64,000 bases of DNA from JBCCXZ01 sp965228005 (GCA_965228005.1 CBDDGV010000001.1:1488001-1552000); one strand, 5' to 3'; positions 45,463-53,825 are shown, counted from the first letter of the stretch. Program-made: numbers and translations. The notes: generated from the sequence alone by a model not told the origin.

Positions 45463-46935
45463 GTGAGTAAGGTGGCCGCCGTGCTCTTTTCGCAGGACCC
45501 GTCGTCGGCGGCCTGGTTGTCCGTAGCAAAGTGCCCTCAGGTTGATCAGACGGCACGGGTTGTGGCCGGGAGCGACGCAGCGCAGCCGGAAGGGCCCGCC
45601 GCCATGCTTCCGGTAGACGAGCCGGGCTCGACTGCCGCGGTCGTCGAGGTGCTGCGTTGGCTGCAGTCGACCGGCGCCGACTACCTGCTGTGGATGCTCT
45701 CGCCGCGTCCCGACGTCACGGAACGGGGCCTCGCCCGCCTGCTGGGCGCCGCCGAAGAAACCGAGGCCGCGCTGGTCTACTCCGACTACCTGCAACAGCA
45801 AGACGACGGGGCGTTCCGACTAAGTCCTCTGGTGCAGCACCAGGCGGGCAGCGTCCGCGATGATTTTGATTTCGGTCAGATGGTGCTGCTCGACGCGTCG
45901 CGCCTTGCGGGGCTGATCGACGAGCTGCAGCAGAGCAACGCCGCGACGAAGTTCGGCGGCTGGTACGACCTGCGGCTGCGGCTCAGCGAGGCGGGTCCGG
46001 TGGTGCACATGCCCGAGCCGACGTACTCGGTCGCCGCGGTCCAGCAGGCGGAGGGCGAAGCGGACCACTTCAAGTACGTCGACCCCCGCAACCGCGACTA
46101 CCAAATCGAGATGGAGCAAGTCGCCACCGAGCACCTCCGCCGCATCGGGGCGTTCCTCGATCCGCCGGCGGCTCCCCGCGCAACGGCCGAGGGATCGTTC
46201 CCGGTGGAGGCGAGCGTGGTCATCCCCGTGAGGAACCGCGAGCGGACAGTCGCCGACGCGGTGAAGAGCGCACTAGGACAGGCGACCGACTTCGCGTTCA
46301 ACGTCGTGGTGGTCGACAACCACTCGACCGATCGCACAACGGAGATCCTCGCCGAAATCGCCGCAAACGACTCGAGGCTGGTGCACCTTGTGCCCGAGCG
46401 GACCGACCTCGGCATCGGCGGCTGCTGGAACGAAGCGATCTACTCCGAGCACTGCGGCCGGTTCGCCGTCCAGCTCGACAGCGACGACATCTACGCGGCC
46501 GACAATGTCCTGCAACGCATCGTTGACGTCTTTCTTGCGTCGGATTGCGCCATGGTGGTGGGGTCCTACGAGGTCGTGAATTTCGAGCTCCAGCAGCTCC
46601 CGCCCGGGCTGATCGACCACCGCGAGTGGACCGACGAGAACGGCCACAACAACGCGCTGCGGATCAACGGGCTGGGCGCCCCCCGGGCGTTCGACACGGC
46701 AACCCTCCGCGGCGTTGGCTTCCCGAACGTGAGCTATGGCGAGGACTACGCCGTGGTGCTGAAGATGTGCAGCCGCCACCGCGTCGGGCGGATCTACGAC
46801 TCGCTCTACCTCTGCCGCCGCTGGGAAGACAACACCGACCACACCCTGCCGCAAGAAACGATCAACCGCTACGCGGTCTACAAAGACCGGCTCCGATCGA
46901 TCGAGATCGCTTCACGGAAGAACCGCGAGCGATGA
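45463..46935 (+). CDS. Family 2 glycosyltransferase with second, partial GT2-like N-terminal half
   Basis: 490 residues. The C-terminal half (from about 245) is a full GT-A domain: ASVVIPVRNRERTVADAV, VVVVDNHSTDRT, then the metal-binding QLDSDDIYAADN. The N-terminal half lacks the nucleotide-binding start but shows features of the acceptor side of a GT2 domain (ADYLLWMLSPRPDVTERGL, ALVYSDYLQQQDDG, GGWYDLRLRLSEAG), so it reads as a decayed or specialised second GT. The GTG at 45463 is preceded by GGGAGA; the ORF extends 16 codons upstream without a signal. No membrane helix, so it is cytoplasmic. It overlaps the DUF4922 gene by ATGA. Confidence 0.8.
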   Translation: MSKVAAVLFSQDPSSAAWLSVAKCPQVDQTARVVAGSDAAQPEGPAAMLPVDEPGSTAAVVEVLRWLQSTGADYLLWMLSPRPDVTERGLARLLGAAEETEAALVYSDYLQQQDDGAFRLSPLVQHQAGSVRDDFDFGQMVLLDASRLAGLIDELQQSNAATKFGGWYDLRLRLSEAGPVVHMPEPTYSVAAVQQAEGEADHFKYVDPRNRDYQIEMEQVATEHLRRIGAFLDPPAAPRATAEGSFPVEASVVIPVRNRERTVADAVKSALGQATDFAFNVVVVDNHSTDRTTEILAEIAANDSRLVHLVPERTDLGIGGCWNEAIYSEHCGRFAVQLDSDDIYAADNVLQRIVDVFLASDCAMVVGSYEVVNFELQQLPPGLIDHREWTDENGHNNALRINGLGAPRAFDTATLRGVGFPNVSYGEDYAVVLKMCSRHRVGRIYDSLYLCRRWEDNTDHTLPQETINRYAVYKDRLRSIEIASRKNRER

Positions 46936-47885
46936 GCTGGGACCGGGTCATCCAGGAAACGTGGCGCGAGGGCGAGCAGCTTGCGCCGGCCGTGGAGCGG
47001 CTCTTCGAGAGTCAGCGCCGCGATTGGCCCGCCTTCGCCAGTGGCGAAGCCGCCTTGGCGAGCATCCAAACGAAGACGCTCGATGGCGAGGACGGGTCCG
47101 TCACGGTGCAGGCCAACCCCGGCCGGAAGCGGTCCACGCACGCCAAGACCGACGCCAAGTCGATCGCCGAGCGCCGCTGCTTCCTCTGCCCAGAGAACAT
47201 GCCGCCCGAGGAGCGGGGCATCGCCTTCGGCGACCTGGTGATCGCGCCCAACCCGTTCCCCGTGCTCCCCATGCACTGCACGATCCCGTCCCGCGAACAC
47301 ACGCCGCAACGCATCGAGGGCCGCGTCGCGACGCTGCTGCAACTGGCCGGCCGGTTCGGCCCGGAGATGTTCGTCTTCTACAATGGCCCGCGGTGCGGCG
47401 CCTCCGCCCCCGACCACTTCCACTTCCAGGCCGCTCTGGCGGAGCCGGTGCCGGTGCTCAGAGATGCGAGCGTCGAGATCGGCCCCGAGCGGGTCGACGG
47501 ACACGAGAGCTTCGGCCGCCGCTACCTCGTGCTGACGGGCTCCGACCCGGCAGCGGTGGGCGACCGGATCGAACGGGCCATCGGCGTGCTCGGCGAACTC
47601 ACCGGCGACGGCGACGAGCCGATGCTGAACCTGATCGTCCACGGACGGCAAGACGGCCTGATTGCCGTGCTCTTCCCCCGCGCTGCCCATCGGCCGAGTT
47701 GCTACTTCTTGGAAGGCCCCGAACGGATCGCCGTCAGCCCCGCCGCGCTCGAAATGGCCGGCCTGCTGGTCTGCGCCGACCCCGAAGACTTCGAAAAGGT
47801 CCGGCCGGCCGAGGCCGAGACGATCTACCAGGAAGTCAGCCTCGACGCCGACCGCTTCGCTCAACTCTGGGACCGCCTGCGATGA
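46932..47885 (+). CDS. DUF4922 / GalT-like (HIT superfamily) nucleotidyltransferase or phosphorylase
   Basis: 317 residues. The string APDHFHFQ gives H162-x-H164-x-Q166, the same H-x-H-x-Q as the active site of galactose-1-phosphate uridylyltransferase and Ap4A phosphorylase (branch III of the HIT superfamily). CFLC at 83-86, NPFPVLPMHCTIPSREH and FYNGPRCGASAPDH complete the DUF4922 pattern, best known from Bacteroidetes. It should therefore move a nucleotidyl group to or from a sugar phosphate, or phosphorolyse a dinucleotide. Cytoplasmic, no signal peptide. It overlaps the GT2 gene upstream and the SpoIID-like gene downstream by 4 bases each, so the three are coupled. The exact substrate is unknown. 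Confidence 0.75.
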   Translation: MSWDRVIQETWREGEQLAPAVERLFESQRRDWPAFASGEAALASIQTKTLDGEDGSVTVQANPGRKRSTHAKTDAKSIAERRCFLCPENMPPEERGIAFGDLVIAPNPFPVLPMHCTIPSREHTPQRIEGRVATLLQLAGRFGPEMFVFYNGPRCGASAPDHFHFQAALAEPVPVLRDASVEIGPERVDGHESFGRRYLVLTGSDPAAVGDRIERAIGVLGELTGDGDEPMLNLIVHGRQDGLIAVLFPRAAHRPSCYFLEGPERIAVSPAALEMAGLLVCADPEDFEKVRPAEAETIYQEVSLDADRFAQLWDRLR

Positions 47886-49225
47886 GCTACCCACTCTCTC
47901 ACTGGCAAGAAGAACCGACGATCGCCGTCGGCCTGCTCGACCGCAAAGCGTCGGCAACGATCGCCCTCGAAGGAACCTACCGCACCCCCGGCGGCGCCAC
48001 CGTCGGGCCGGGGGAGCTCCGCGTCACTTGCCGCGAAGGCCAAGTCTATTGCGAGGGCGACCTGAACGAGACCGCTCCAGAACTCGTCCTCGAGCCGCTC
48101 GACCGCGACGCCTGCGAGTTCTCCCTCGAGGCCACCATCGGCATCGACTTCCACTGGGAGCAGACCGAGCTGCAGTCGTTCCGCGGGGCGCTCCGCGTGA
48201 TCGCCGAGGGCGACGACCGGCTCACGGTGATCAACGACGTCCCGCTGGAGACCTACATCACGTCGGTCATCTGCTCGGAGATGAACGCCAGCAGCCCGCC
48301 GACCGCGGTCCGCTCGCACGCGATCATCTCGCGGAGCTGGCTGCTGGCCCAGCTCAGCCAGGCGAGCGAGCCGGCTGCCCCCGCGCCGGTCGCCGCATCG
48401 CCCCACATCGGCTGGACCGAACGCGAGGCCCACCAGCGGTTCGACGTGTGCGCCGACGACCACTGCCAACGCTACCAGGGCGTCAACCGCACCGCCGTGC
48501 CCGAGGTGGCCGCGGCGATCGCCGACACCCGCGGCCTGGTGCTCGCCCACGACGACGCGGTGTGCGACGCCCGCTTCAGCAAGTGCTGCGGCGGCATCGT
48601 GGAAGAGTACGCCACCGCCTGGGGCGACGAGACGATCCCGTACCTCACAGCGCTGGCCGATGCCCCCGATCCCGGCCTGCCCCAACCCCCGCTGACCGAC
48701 GAAGCCGCCTTCCGGGCCTTCGTCGACTCCCCCGCCCCCGACTACTACTGCAACTGCAACGACGAGGCGGTCCTCGGCCTCGTGCTCAACGACTACGACG
48801 TCACCACGCGCGACTTCTTCCGCTGGCGGGTCCGGCTCACCGCCCCGGAAGCCGCCGAGCTGCTGTCCTCCAAGCTCGGGATCGACGTGGGCCGGATCGT
48901 CGCCCTGGAGCCCGTCGAGCGGGGCCCCTCGGGCAGGCTGATGCGGCTGCGGATCGTCGGCCGCGACGGGTCGGTGGAGATCGGCAAGGAACTGCAGATC
49001 CGCAAGGCGCTGTCGCCCTCGCACCTCTACAGCTCCGCGTTCTACGTCGAGGCCGAGGGGCCCGAGGAGCAGCCGGAGGCCTTCAAACTCGTCGGCGCAG
49101 GCTGGGGCCACGGCGTGGGCCTCTGCCAGATCGGCGCCGCGGTGATGGCCTGCCGGGGAATCGGTTTCGAGGACATCCTCAGCCACTACTACCCGCACAC
49201 GGAGCTGACGCGGCTGTACGGCTAG
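47882..49225 (+). CDS. SpoIID/LytB-domain protein without signal peptide
   Basis: 447 residues. The SpoIID domain is evident. VPLETYITSVICSEMNASSP holds Glu133 in the place of the catalytic Glu of SpoIID; a Cys/His group follows (FDVCADDHCQRYQG, C190/C195), then RFSKCCGGIVEEYATAW, and GAGWGHGVGLCQIGA near 415 with the closing ILSHYYPHTEL. SpoIID is a lytic transglycosylase for stem-free peptidoglycan outside the cell. Here the N terminus MSYPLSHWQEEPTIAVG is polar with no signal or membrane helix, and the gene is coupled to two cytoplasmic enzymes, so a cytoplasmic glycan substrate is more likely than the wall. No better start is available within the overlap. Confidence 0.85.
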   Translation: MSYPLSHWQEEPTIAVGLLDRKASATIALEGTYRTPGGATVGPGELRVTCREGQVYCEGDLNETAPELVLEPLDRDACEFSLEATIGIDFHWEQTELQSFRGALRVIAEGDDRLTVINDVPLETYITSVICSEMNASSPPTAVRSHAIISRSWLLAQLSQASEPAAPAPVAASPHIGWTEREAHQRFDVCADDHCQRYQGVNRTAVPEVAAAIADTRGLVLAHDDAVCDARFSKCCGGIVEEYATAWGDETIPYLTALADAPDPGLPQPPLTDEAAFRAFVDSPAPDYYCNCNDEAVLGLVLNDYDVTTRDFFRWRVRLTAPEAAELLSSKLGIDVGRIVALEPVERGPSGRLMRLRIVGRDGSVEIGKELQIRKALSPSHLYSSAFYVEAEGPEEQPEAFKLVGAGWGHGVGLCQIGAAVMACRGIGFEDILSHYYPHTELTRLYG

Positions 49226-49705
49226 CCGGTCCGGGTGACTGAGAGCGCAGGTTCGGTACCTTCGGCTTTATTGGGTCGATTACCGCGCGATGAGAACCAT
49301 CAGAAGTCGTGGTCGCAGATCACCCAGTGTTCATCGAAACCGGTCTTTCTGTCGACGTCGCCAACCTACAACGGTCTCGACAACCCCAGTCAATCTGGGG
49401 TCGTTTCAACTCGCGAAGGCTGGGCCAAACAATGCGGCCTCCGGCCCGGAGCCGTCTACGGAGGTCTTGTTCGGCCGAGGGCGCCTCTGCACGTTAGGCC
49501 GCCCGGCTAGGCTCGGCGGTCGATGCAACCGAATGCACGTCCTCCCGGCTGCTTCACCACTTCTTCACAGAGTTTCAGTCGCACGCCGTGCCGTCGGTCG
49601 GGTACACTAGGCGGACTAACCGTCGAGTGACCGTCCACCGCGGTTGGAGCGTGGCCGGTGAAGGAGTCGCCAGAAGGCGAGGGTTTCTGACCCAACATCA
49701 GGACA
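49226..49705. other. Intergenic region, no gene seen
   Basis: 480 bases between the SpoIID-like gene and the next PEP-CTERM gene. A short hairpin CCCCAG-TCAAT-CTGGGG lies near 49393-49409 but has no T-run. TACACT near 49604 could be a -10 for the gene at 49706. Open frames here are short and lack coding character. Confidence 0.45.
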
Positions 49706-51193
49706 ATGAACATGTATGGGCCCTGCGGCGCCGCCATTGGCCTGTTGTTGACAGCGAGTGCCTCGATCACTTGCGAAGCTCAGACGATCATCAACTCGCC
49801 ACCAACGGCCGTTCCCGACGGCTTCGAGTTGATGGACGGTGACAGACTCTTCGTTGGTCAAGGCGGTGAAGTGGGTCAAGGGGTTGTGGCGACCGCAGGC
49901 AGCCTCGTCAACGTGTCCGGTGGCTACGTTGGCGGTCTGCTTGCCGACCAGGGAAGCCTCGTGGAGGTGTCTGGCGGCGTCGTTCGCAGCATCCGTGCCA
50001 ACTACGGAAGCTCGGTCAGCGTCTCCGACGGCGGGATCGTTTCGCGGTTCCGCGCCGCAGAGGGGAGCGACGTCGATATCATGGGAGGCGTTTTCGGCGG
50101 CGGCAGTATTGAAGAGCTTGGTTTCGTAACGGAGCCCGGAAGCCGTGTACGTATCTCTGGCGGGCTGCTCGAAAGCGGACCGGGCGCGTTCTTCGGAGGC
50201 CCGCAGTTCGCGCCCGGGACCGTGGAGCTTATTGGCGGCCAGTTCCAACTGAATGGCGTCGACTACACGGCCGGCTCGGTGAGCACGAGACCGGGGGACG
50301 TCTTCTCAGGGACGTTTGCCGATGGGTCGGCGTTCATCTTCAACTACTTTGGGGGGTTGGACAGCGTGACGCTCGTGCAGCGTCCGCTACCACCGATCGC
50401 ACCTTCTCCGCGAGTTGTTGACTCTCGCCAGGAGTCTGGGCCCTACGGCGTTCGTTCCGGCGAGACCGTCATCGTGCGACCTGGCGGACAGTTGGCAGAT
50501 GAGACCTCGGTCGTTGGTGCTACTCTGAGCGTCGAGGGAGGTGAGGTCGGATTCGGAGCCCAGGTCTTCGCTGGCGTCGTCAACCTAAGTGACGGTGTGC
50601 TGGGAGCGGGTTTTAATGCATTAGGAGGCAGTGTTGTGAACATCTCTGGCGGAACGGTGCTCGCAAACGCGTTCGGCGGCGGGTTCCGGTCCGAAGCAGG
50701 GAGTGTTGTGAACATATCCGGCGGAGTGATCCAAGACGCAGGGTTTGGCGGAGGATTCAGCGCGGGTCCGGGAAGTGTTATCAATATCAGCGGTGGAGTC
50801 GTTAGCAGCGGTTCCCAATTTGGCGGCTTCGTTGCCCTGGAAGGTTCCGTCGTCAACGTTTTCGGCGGCGTCGTTAAAAACGGACTTCGTGTCAATCCGG
50901 GTAGTGAATTCAACCTATACGGGACCGAGTTCTTCTTGGGCGACGTAGCGATTGAATCGCTTTCACCCGGAGAGGTATTCGAGATCACCGTGCGCGACGT
51001 GCCACTTCGCGGCAGGCTTGCAGACGGCACACTCTTTACGTACGACTTGAACCCGAACGATTCGGGCTTGGGAACTGACTTCTTCTCGCCCGAGGCTCAG
51101 CTGACCGTCACGCTGATTCCAGAGCCGCATGCTAGTGCCCTCGCTGTCTTTGCCATCGGGGCCCTGCGACTGACGAGGCGTCGGGCAAAGTAA
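49706..51193 (+). CDS. Secreted PEP-CTERM protein with SGG beta-solenoid-like repeats
   Basis: 495 residues. Signal peptide (MYGPCGAAIGLLLTASASIT, cut near CEA). About twelve imperfect repeats of some 20-24 residues with the core GSVVNISGGVV (for example GSLVNVSGGYVGG, GSVVNISGGTVLANA, GSVINISGGVVSSG) occur in two blocks. A DUF-like strand region (RPGDVFSGTFADGSAFIFNY, again near 430 as SPGEVFEITV...RGRLADGTLFTYD) closes each block, so the protein is an internal duplication. The repeats predict a parallel beta-helix. It ends in IPEPHASALAVFAIGALRLTRRRAK in two segments, a PEP-CTERM signal, so it is surface attached. An AGGA precedes the ATG. Confidence 0.8.
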   Translation: MNMYGPCGAAIGLLLTASASITCEAQTIINSPPTAVPDGFELMDGDRLFVGQGGEVGQGVVATAGSLVNVSGGYVGGLLADQGSLVEVSGGVVRSIRANYGSSVSVSDGGIVSRFRAAEGSDVDIMGGVFGGGSIEELGFVTEPGSRVRISGGLLESGPGAFFGGPQFAPGTVELIGGQFQLNGVDYTAGSVSTRPGDVFSGTFADGSAFIFNYFGGLDSVTLVQRPLPPIAPSPRVVDSRQESGPYGVRSGETVIVRPGGQLADETSVVGATLSVEGGEVGFGAQVFAGVVNLSDGVLGAGFNALGGSVVNISGGTVLANAFGGGFRSEAGSVVNISGGVIQDAGFGGGFSAGPGSVINISGGVVSSGSQFGGFVALEGSVVNVFGGVVKNGLRVNPGSEFNLYGTEFFLGDVAIESLSPGEVFEITVRDVPLRGRLADGTLFTYDLNPNDSGLGTDFFSPEAQLTVTLIPEPHASALAVFAIGALRLTRRRAK

Positions 51194-51519
51194 TGTCGGT
51201 TGGACCAGCACCAGCGACTCAGCGCAGCAGCTAAGTCGCAGCGGTCTCCTCTCGGAGGGAACAACGCTGTCAGTTCGGCGAGCGGCCAAGTCGCGCTGGC
51301 CGATGCAATCGATCACAGATTGCGGACCGATAGACTTAGAGCAGTGAACTCAGCTGACATTGGTCTGAAGTGCAGCATCAGAATCGCACGATCGCTGAGC
51401 GAACCGGTGTAACGCATTCTTAATGGATTCTTAACTACCTGGTTGTGAAATGCCCTTAACCAAGATGCATCGACCGCCGCGGACTAAGTCCGTTTGTCTT
51501 TCGAAAGCTCGGGGATCTC
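51194..51519. other. Intergenic region, no gene seen
   Basis: 326 bases of lower GC than the flanks. TTAATGGATTCTTAAC near 51419-51434 is A/T-rich and may belong to the promoter of the following gene, but no -35/-10 pair is convincing. Confidence 0.4.
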
Positions 51520-52128
51520 ATGAGCCGTCGCAAACTCTTCTTCGTGCTAGCTGCCTTGCTTTTTCCCAGTTCGACTGCACTCGCAAGGCGGTATGAGATC
51601 CCCACCGTCGTTTTGCCCGCCAACGCCGCATTTCCAGAAGGAGCCTTCCCAGAAGGAGCCTTCCCAGAAGGAGTCGTAGCCACCGGCTTTATCGAGACGG
51701 ATGGCTCGATAGGACCTATCAGCGCGGACAATATTGTCGACTACCGTTTGTACTTCGAGGGTGTCATCCTTGCGACTTCGCCGCGAACGCCGCAGAACTC
51801 TGTGCTGTTTTCAACGGGCTTGCTAGCGAGCGATACCGACCTGTTTCTTGAAAGCGACGAGTCTTCCTCTTTCTCAATGACTGCTCCTGACTTCGTCTTC
51901 GGAAACTCATTCACATGGAGACCCGATCTGGACTCGGAGTCTACGTCGATATCGTTCTTTCAGCTCCCTGGTTTTGGATCGAGTACACTCTATGAGGCAA
52001 GGGTGCCTTACGGAATCGCTATAATCCCTGAACCGTCAACCTTCGCACTCGCGGGCATCGCTCTAGTCGGACTAGCCTTCCGAACATCCCGCTGGCCTGC
52101 TCCCCAATTCCTGATCCATGTGGTATGA
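51520..52128 (+). CDS. Secreted PEP-CTERM protein, C terminus altered at an IS remnant
   Basis: 202 residues. Signal peptide MSRRKLFFVLAALLFPSSTALA, a Pro/Ala segment with three tandem FPEGA units (residues about 38-52), then a beta-rich domain with no known family. PEP-CTERM features follow: IIPEPSTFALAGIALVGLAF, then RTSRWP. Such signals normally end a few residues after the Arg cluster. Here the frame runs on for WPAPQFLIHVV into sequence that belongs to an IS3-type remnant, so the last residues and the stop are probably supplied by the insertion. The sorting signal itself looks intact. Lower GC than the housekeeping genes. Confidence 0.72.
   Translation: MSRRKLFFVLAALLFPSSTALARRYEIPTVVLPANAAFPEGAFPEGAFPEGVVATGFIETDGSIGPISADNIVDYRLYFEGVILATSPRTPQNSVLFSTGLLASDTDLFLESDESSSFSMTAPDFVFGNSFTWRPDLDSESTSISFFQLPGFGSSTLYEARVPYGIAIIPEPSTFALAGIALVGLAFRTSRWPAPQFLIHVV
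51631..51675 (+). repeat. Three 15-bp in-frame tandem units
   Basis: TTYCCAGAAGGAGCC is repeated three times (51631-51645, 51646-51660, 51661-51675) with one change in the first and one in the last unit. It codes for FPEGA, FPEGA, FPEGV just after the signal peptide. Confidence 0.85.
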
Positions 52129-52240
52129 GGGTCTCAACCGCCCCGGAGGGGCAAGGAGACTCAGGATGTCGACGAAGCGACGCAGGCGGCACAGCCCGGA
52201 AGAGATCGTGCGTAAGCTGCGAAAAGCGGACGCGATGCCC
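52115..52240 (+). mobile_element. IS3-family remnant (5' end of transposase orfA)
   Basis: From 52166 the frame MSTKRRRRHSPEEIVRKLRK is the usual N terminus of an IS3-family OrfA helix-turn-helix protein, preceded by GGAG. Similarity ends after about 24 codons near 52238, so the rest of the element is lost. The upstream 50 bases probably hold the left end, but I cannot define the inverted repeat. It adjoins the 3' end of the PEP-CTERM gene. Confidence 0.65.
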
Positions 52241-52901
52241 CGCCCCGCCGCCAGCCAGACCCGTGCACCAGCCAGCGGAGGATGCCCGCGGTTTTCCTAG
52301 AGCGCACTTCATCAAAGCGTAGCGGCTTCTCCGCCGTCACCGCCGGCAAACACGCCGCTCGGGACGCTGCACTCCCGTGCGACACGCGTCAGCCGCCACC
52401 GCACCATCGATCCCAATTCCTCCCACTCCCACCCCCCACTCCCACTCCCTCCTCCCCGATCCCCCTTGCCAGCGGCCACCCTATACTATATACCTGTACA
52501 CATTCCGTCGACCCAGCCGGCCGCTGTTCTTTGAAAACCAAACCGTGAACGATAAGCCGTTGGCCGTGGGCCAGAGGCCCCCGCCCTCTCTGCGTCTCCG
52601 CGTCTCTGCGTGAGGCATTCCGTCCCGATCGCCGCTCGACCCGCGTGCAAAACCCCTCTCCCCGCACCCGCCGCCCGCCGAGCCTTACTCCCGAGCTGAC
52701 CGCCACTTGCGCCAAACGGAACCACCCAGCCGAGAGCGACTTCTGCAACGCCCCCAAACACAAAACCCCAAGAGTTTCGTCCGCCCGCAGATAGCCGCGA
52801 CGCTACGATTCGCCGGAAAACCCAAGCCCCGCGCCGACAAAACCAACCGCTTCTGTCCACGCCAAGCGTGATCGGCTACCGGGGGTCAAAAGAAAGGAGA
52901 T
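52241..52901. other. Non-coding stretch with low-complexity tracts
   Basis: About 660 bases between the IS remnant and the kinase gene. It contains C-rich CTCCCACTCCC-type runs (about 52427-52465) and a CTCTGCGTCTCCGCG tract (about 52587-52612). TATACTATATACC near 52484 is the most A/T-rich spot. Open frames on both strands follow these tracts and have no coding character. Confidence 0.5.
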
Positions 52902-53825
52902 TCAACGAACGCCGAAGCACTCGATCTCCAGCCCGGTCAGCTCCTCGGCCACCGCCGCCGCGCTCGTCGGACGACGCAGCGGGTCCTTCGCCAGCAGCCG
53001 GTGCACCAGCGACGCCACGCCCTTGGGCAGCGTCGGCGCCAGGTGACGCACGCAGTCGGGCGTCACCTCCCGGTGCTGGCGGACCAGCTCTTCGGGCGAC
53101 TCCGCCTCCAACGGCAGCCGGCCGGTGATCAGCTCGTAGAGCGTCACCCCCAGGCTGTACAGGTCCGCCGCGGGGCCGGCCGTCATCCGCGAGGTCACCG
53201 ACTCCGGCGCCACGTAACCCAGGCTCCCCACCACCGGCCGCTGGGTCCAGTGCAAGCACTCGGCCGGCGTTTGAGCAAAGCCCAGGTCGATCAAAGTCGC
53301 ATGACCATCCGCAGCAAGAACAATGTTCCCCGGCTTCACGTCGCTGTGCACAGCGCCCGCCGTGCGGTGCAACGCCTCGAGGCCCTCGGCCACCTGGCGC
53401 ACCGCCCACAGCAGCGTGGGCAGCGGCAGCCCACGCTCGCCGACGTACCGCGACAGCGGCGCCCCGCCCAGCAGCGGCGACACCGTGTAGAACGGCGGCT
53501 GCTGCACGCCGGAGCTCAGCACCGGCAGCAGGTGCGGGTGCGACACGCGGGCGCCGATCCACGCCGCCCGGCGTTGGAGCTGGATCGCCACCGGGTCGGC
53601 CCACCACTCCTTCCGCAGCACCTTCACCGCGTAAGCCGGCGGCTGCTGCGGCGGGGACGACTCCGACCGGGCCGCGTACACCCGGCTGAGCGGGCTCTCG
53701 TGGATCAGCCGCACCAGCTGCCACGGGCCGATGCGGCCCACCCCTTCGACGGTGTTGTCCGTGCCCGCGAACCCCACCGCCAGCGGGGCCCGCGGCGCCG
53801 AGGCCGAGGCTTCTACCGTTGCCAT
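52902..53825 (-). CDS. Serine/threonine protein kinase, atypical
   Basis: 307 residues of a Hanks-type kinase without membrane helix or sensor domain. The ATP-binding Lys is K68 (AYAVKVLRKEW), and the catalytic loop is HSDVKPGN (H160, D162, N167), where HRD has become HSD. The magnesium loop is DLG (180-182) in place of DFG, and YVAPES stands for APE. The Gly-rich loop is not recognisable (LIHESPLSRVYAAR), as in some planctomycete kinases. The essential Lys and both Asp are kept, so activity is possible; loss of the HRD Arg suggests no activation-loop phosphorylation control. It is a lone gene. Confidence 0.82.
   Translation of the reverse strand: MATVEASASAPRAPLAVGFAGTDNTVEGVGRIGPWQLVRLIHESPLSRVYAARSESSPPQQPPAYAVKVLRKEWWADPVAIQLQRRAAWIGARVSHPHLLPVLSSGVQQPPFYTVSPLLGGAPLSRYVGERGLPLPTLLWAVRQVAEGLEALHRTAGAVHSDVKPGNIVLAADGHATLIDLGFAQTPAECLHWTQRPVVGSLGYVAPESVTSRMTAGPAADLYSLGVTLYELITGRLPLEAESPEELVRQHREVTPDCVRHLAPTLPKGVASLVHRLLAKDPLRRPTSAAAVAEELTGLEIECFGVR

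Noticed and set aside
46961..49225. 754-codon frame that joins the DUF4922 region and the SpoIID gene
   Set aside because: The first 300 codons are an out-of-frame reading of DUF4922; the real SpoIID start at 47882 lies inside.
52427..52465. C-rich CTCCCACTCCC tract as a possible structural or origin element
   Set aside because: Simple low-complexity sequence like that near 37415; no DnaA boxes or iterons are seen.
52587..52612. CTCTGCGTCTCCGCG tract as a possible mobile repeat
   Set aside because: Only one place in the window, and no arms or gene; cannot be supported.
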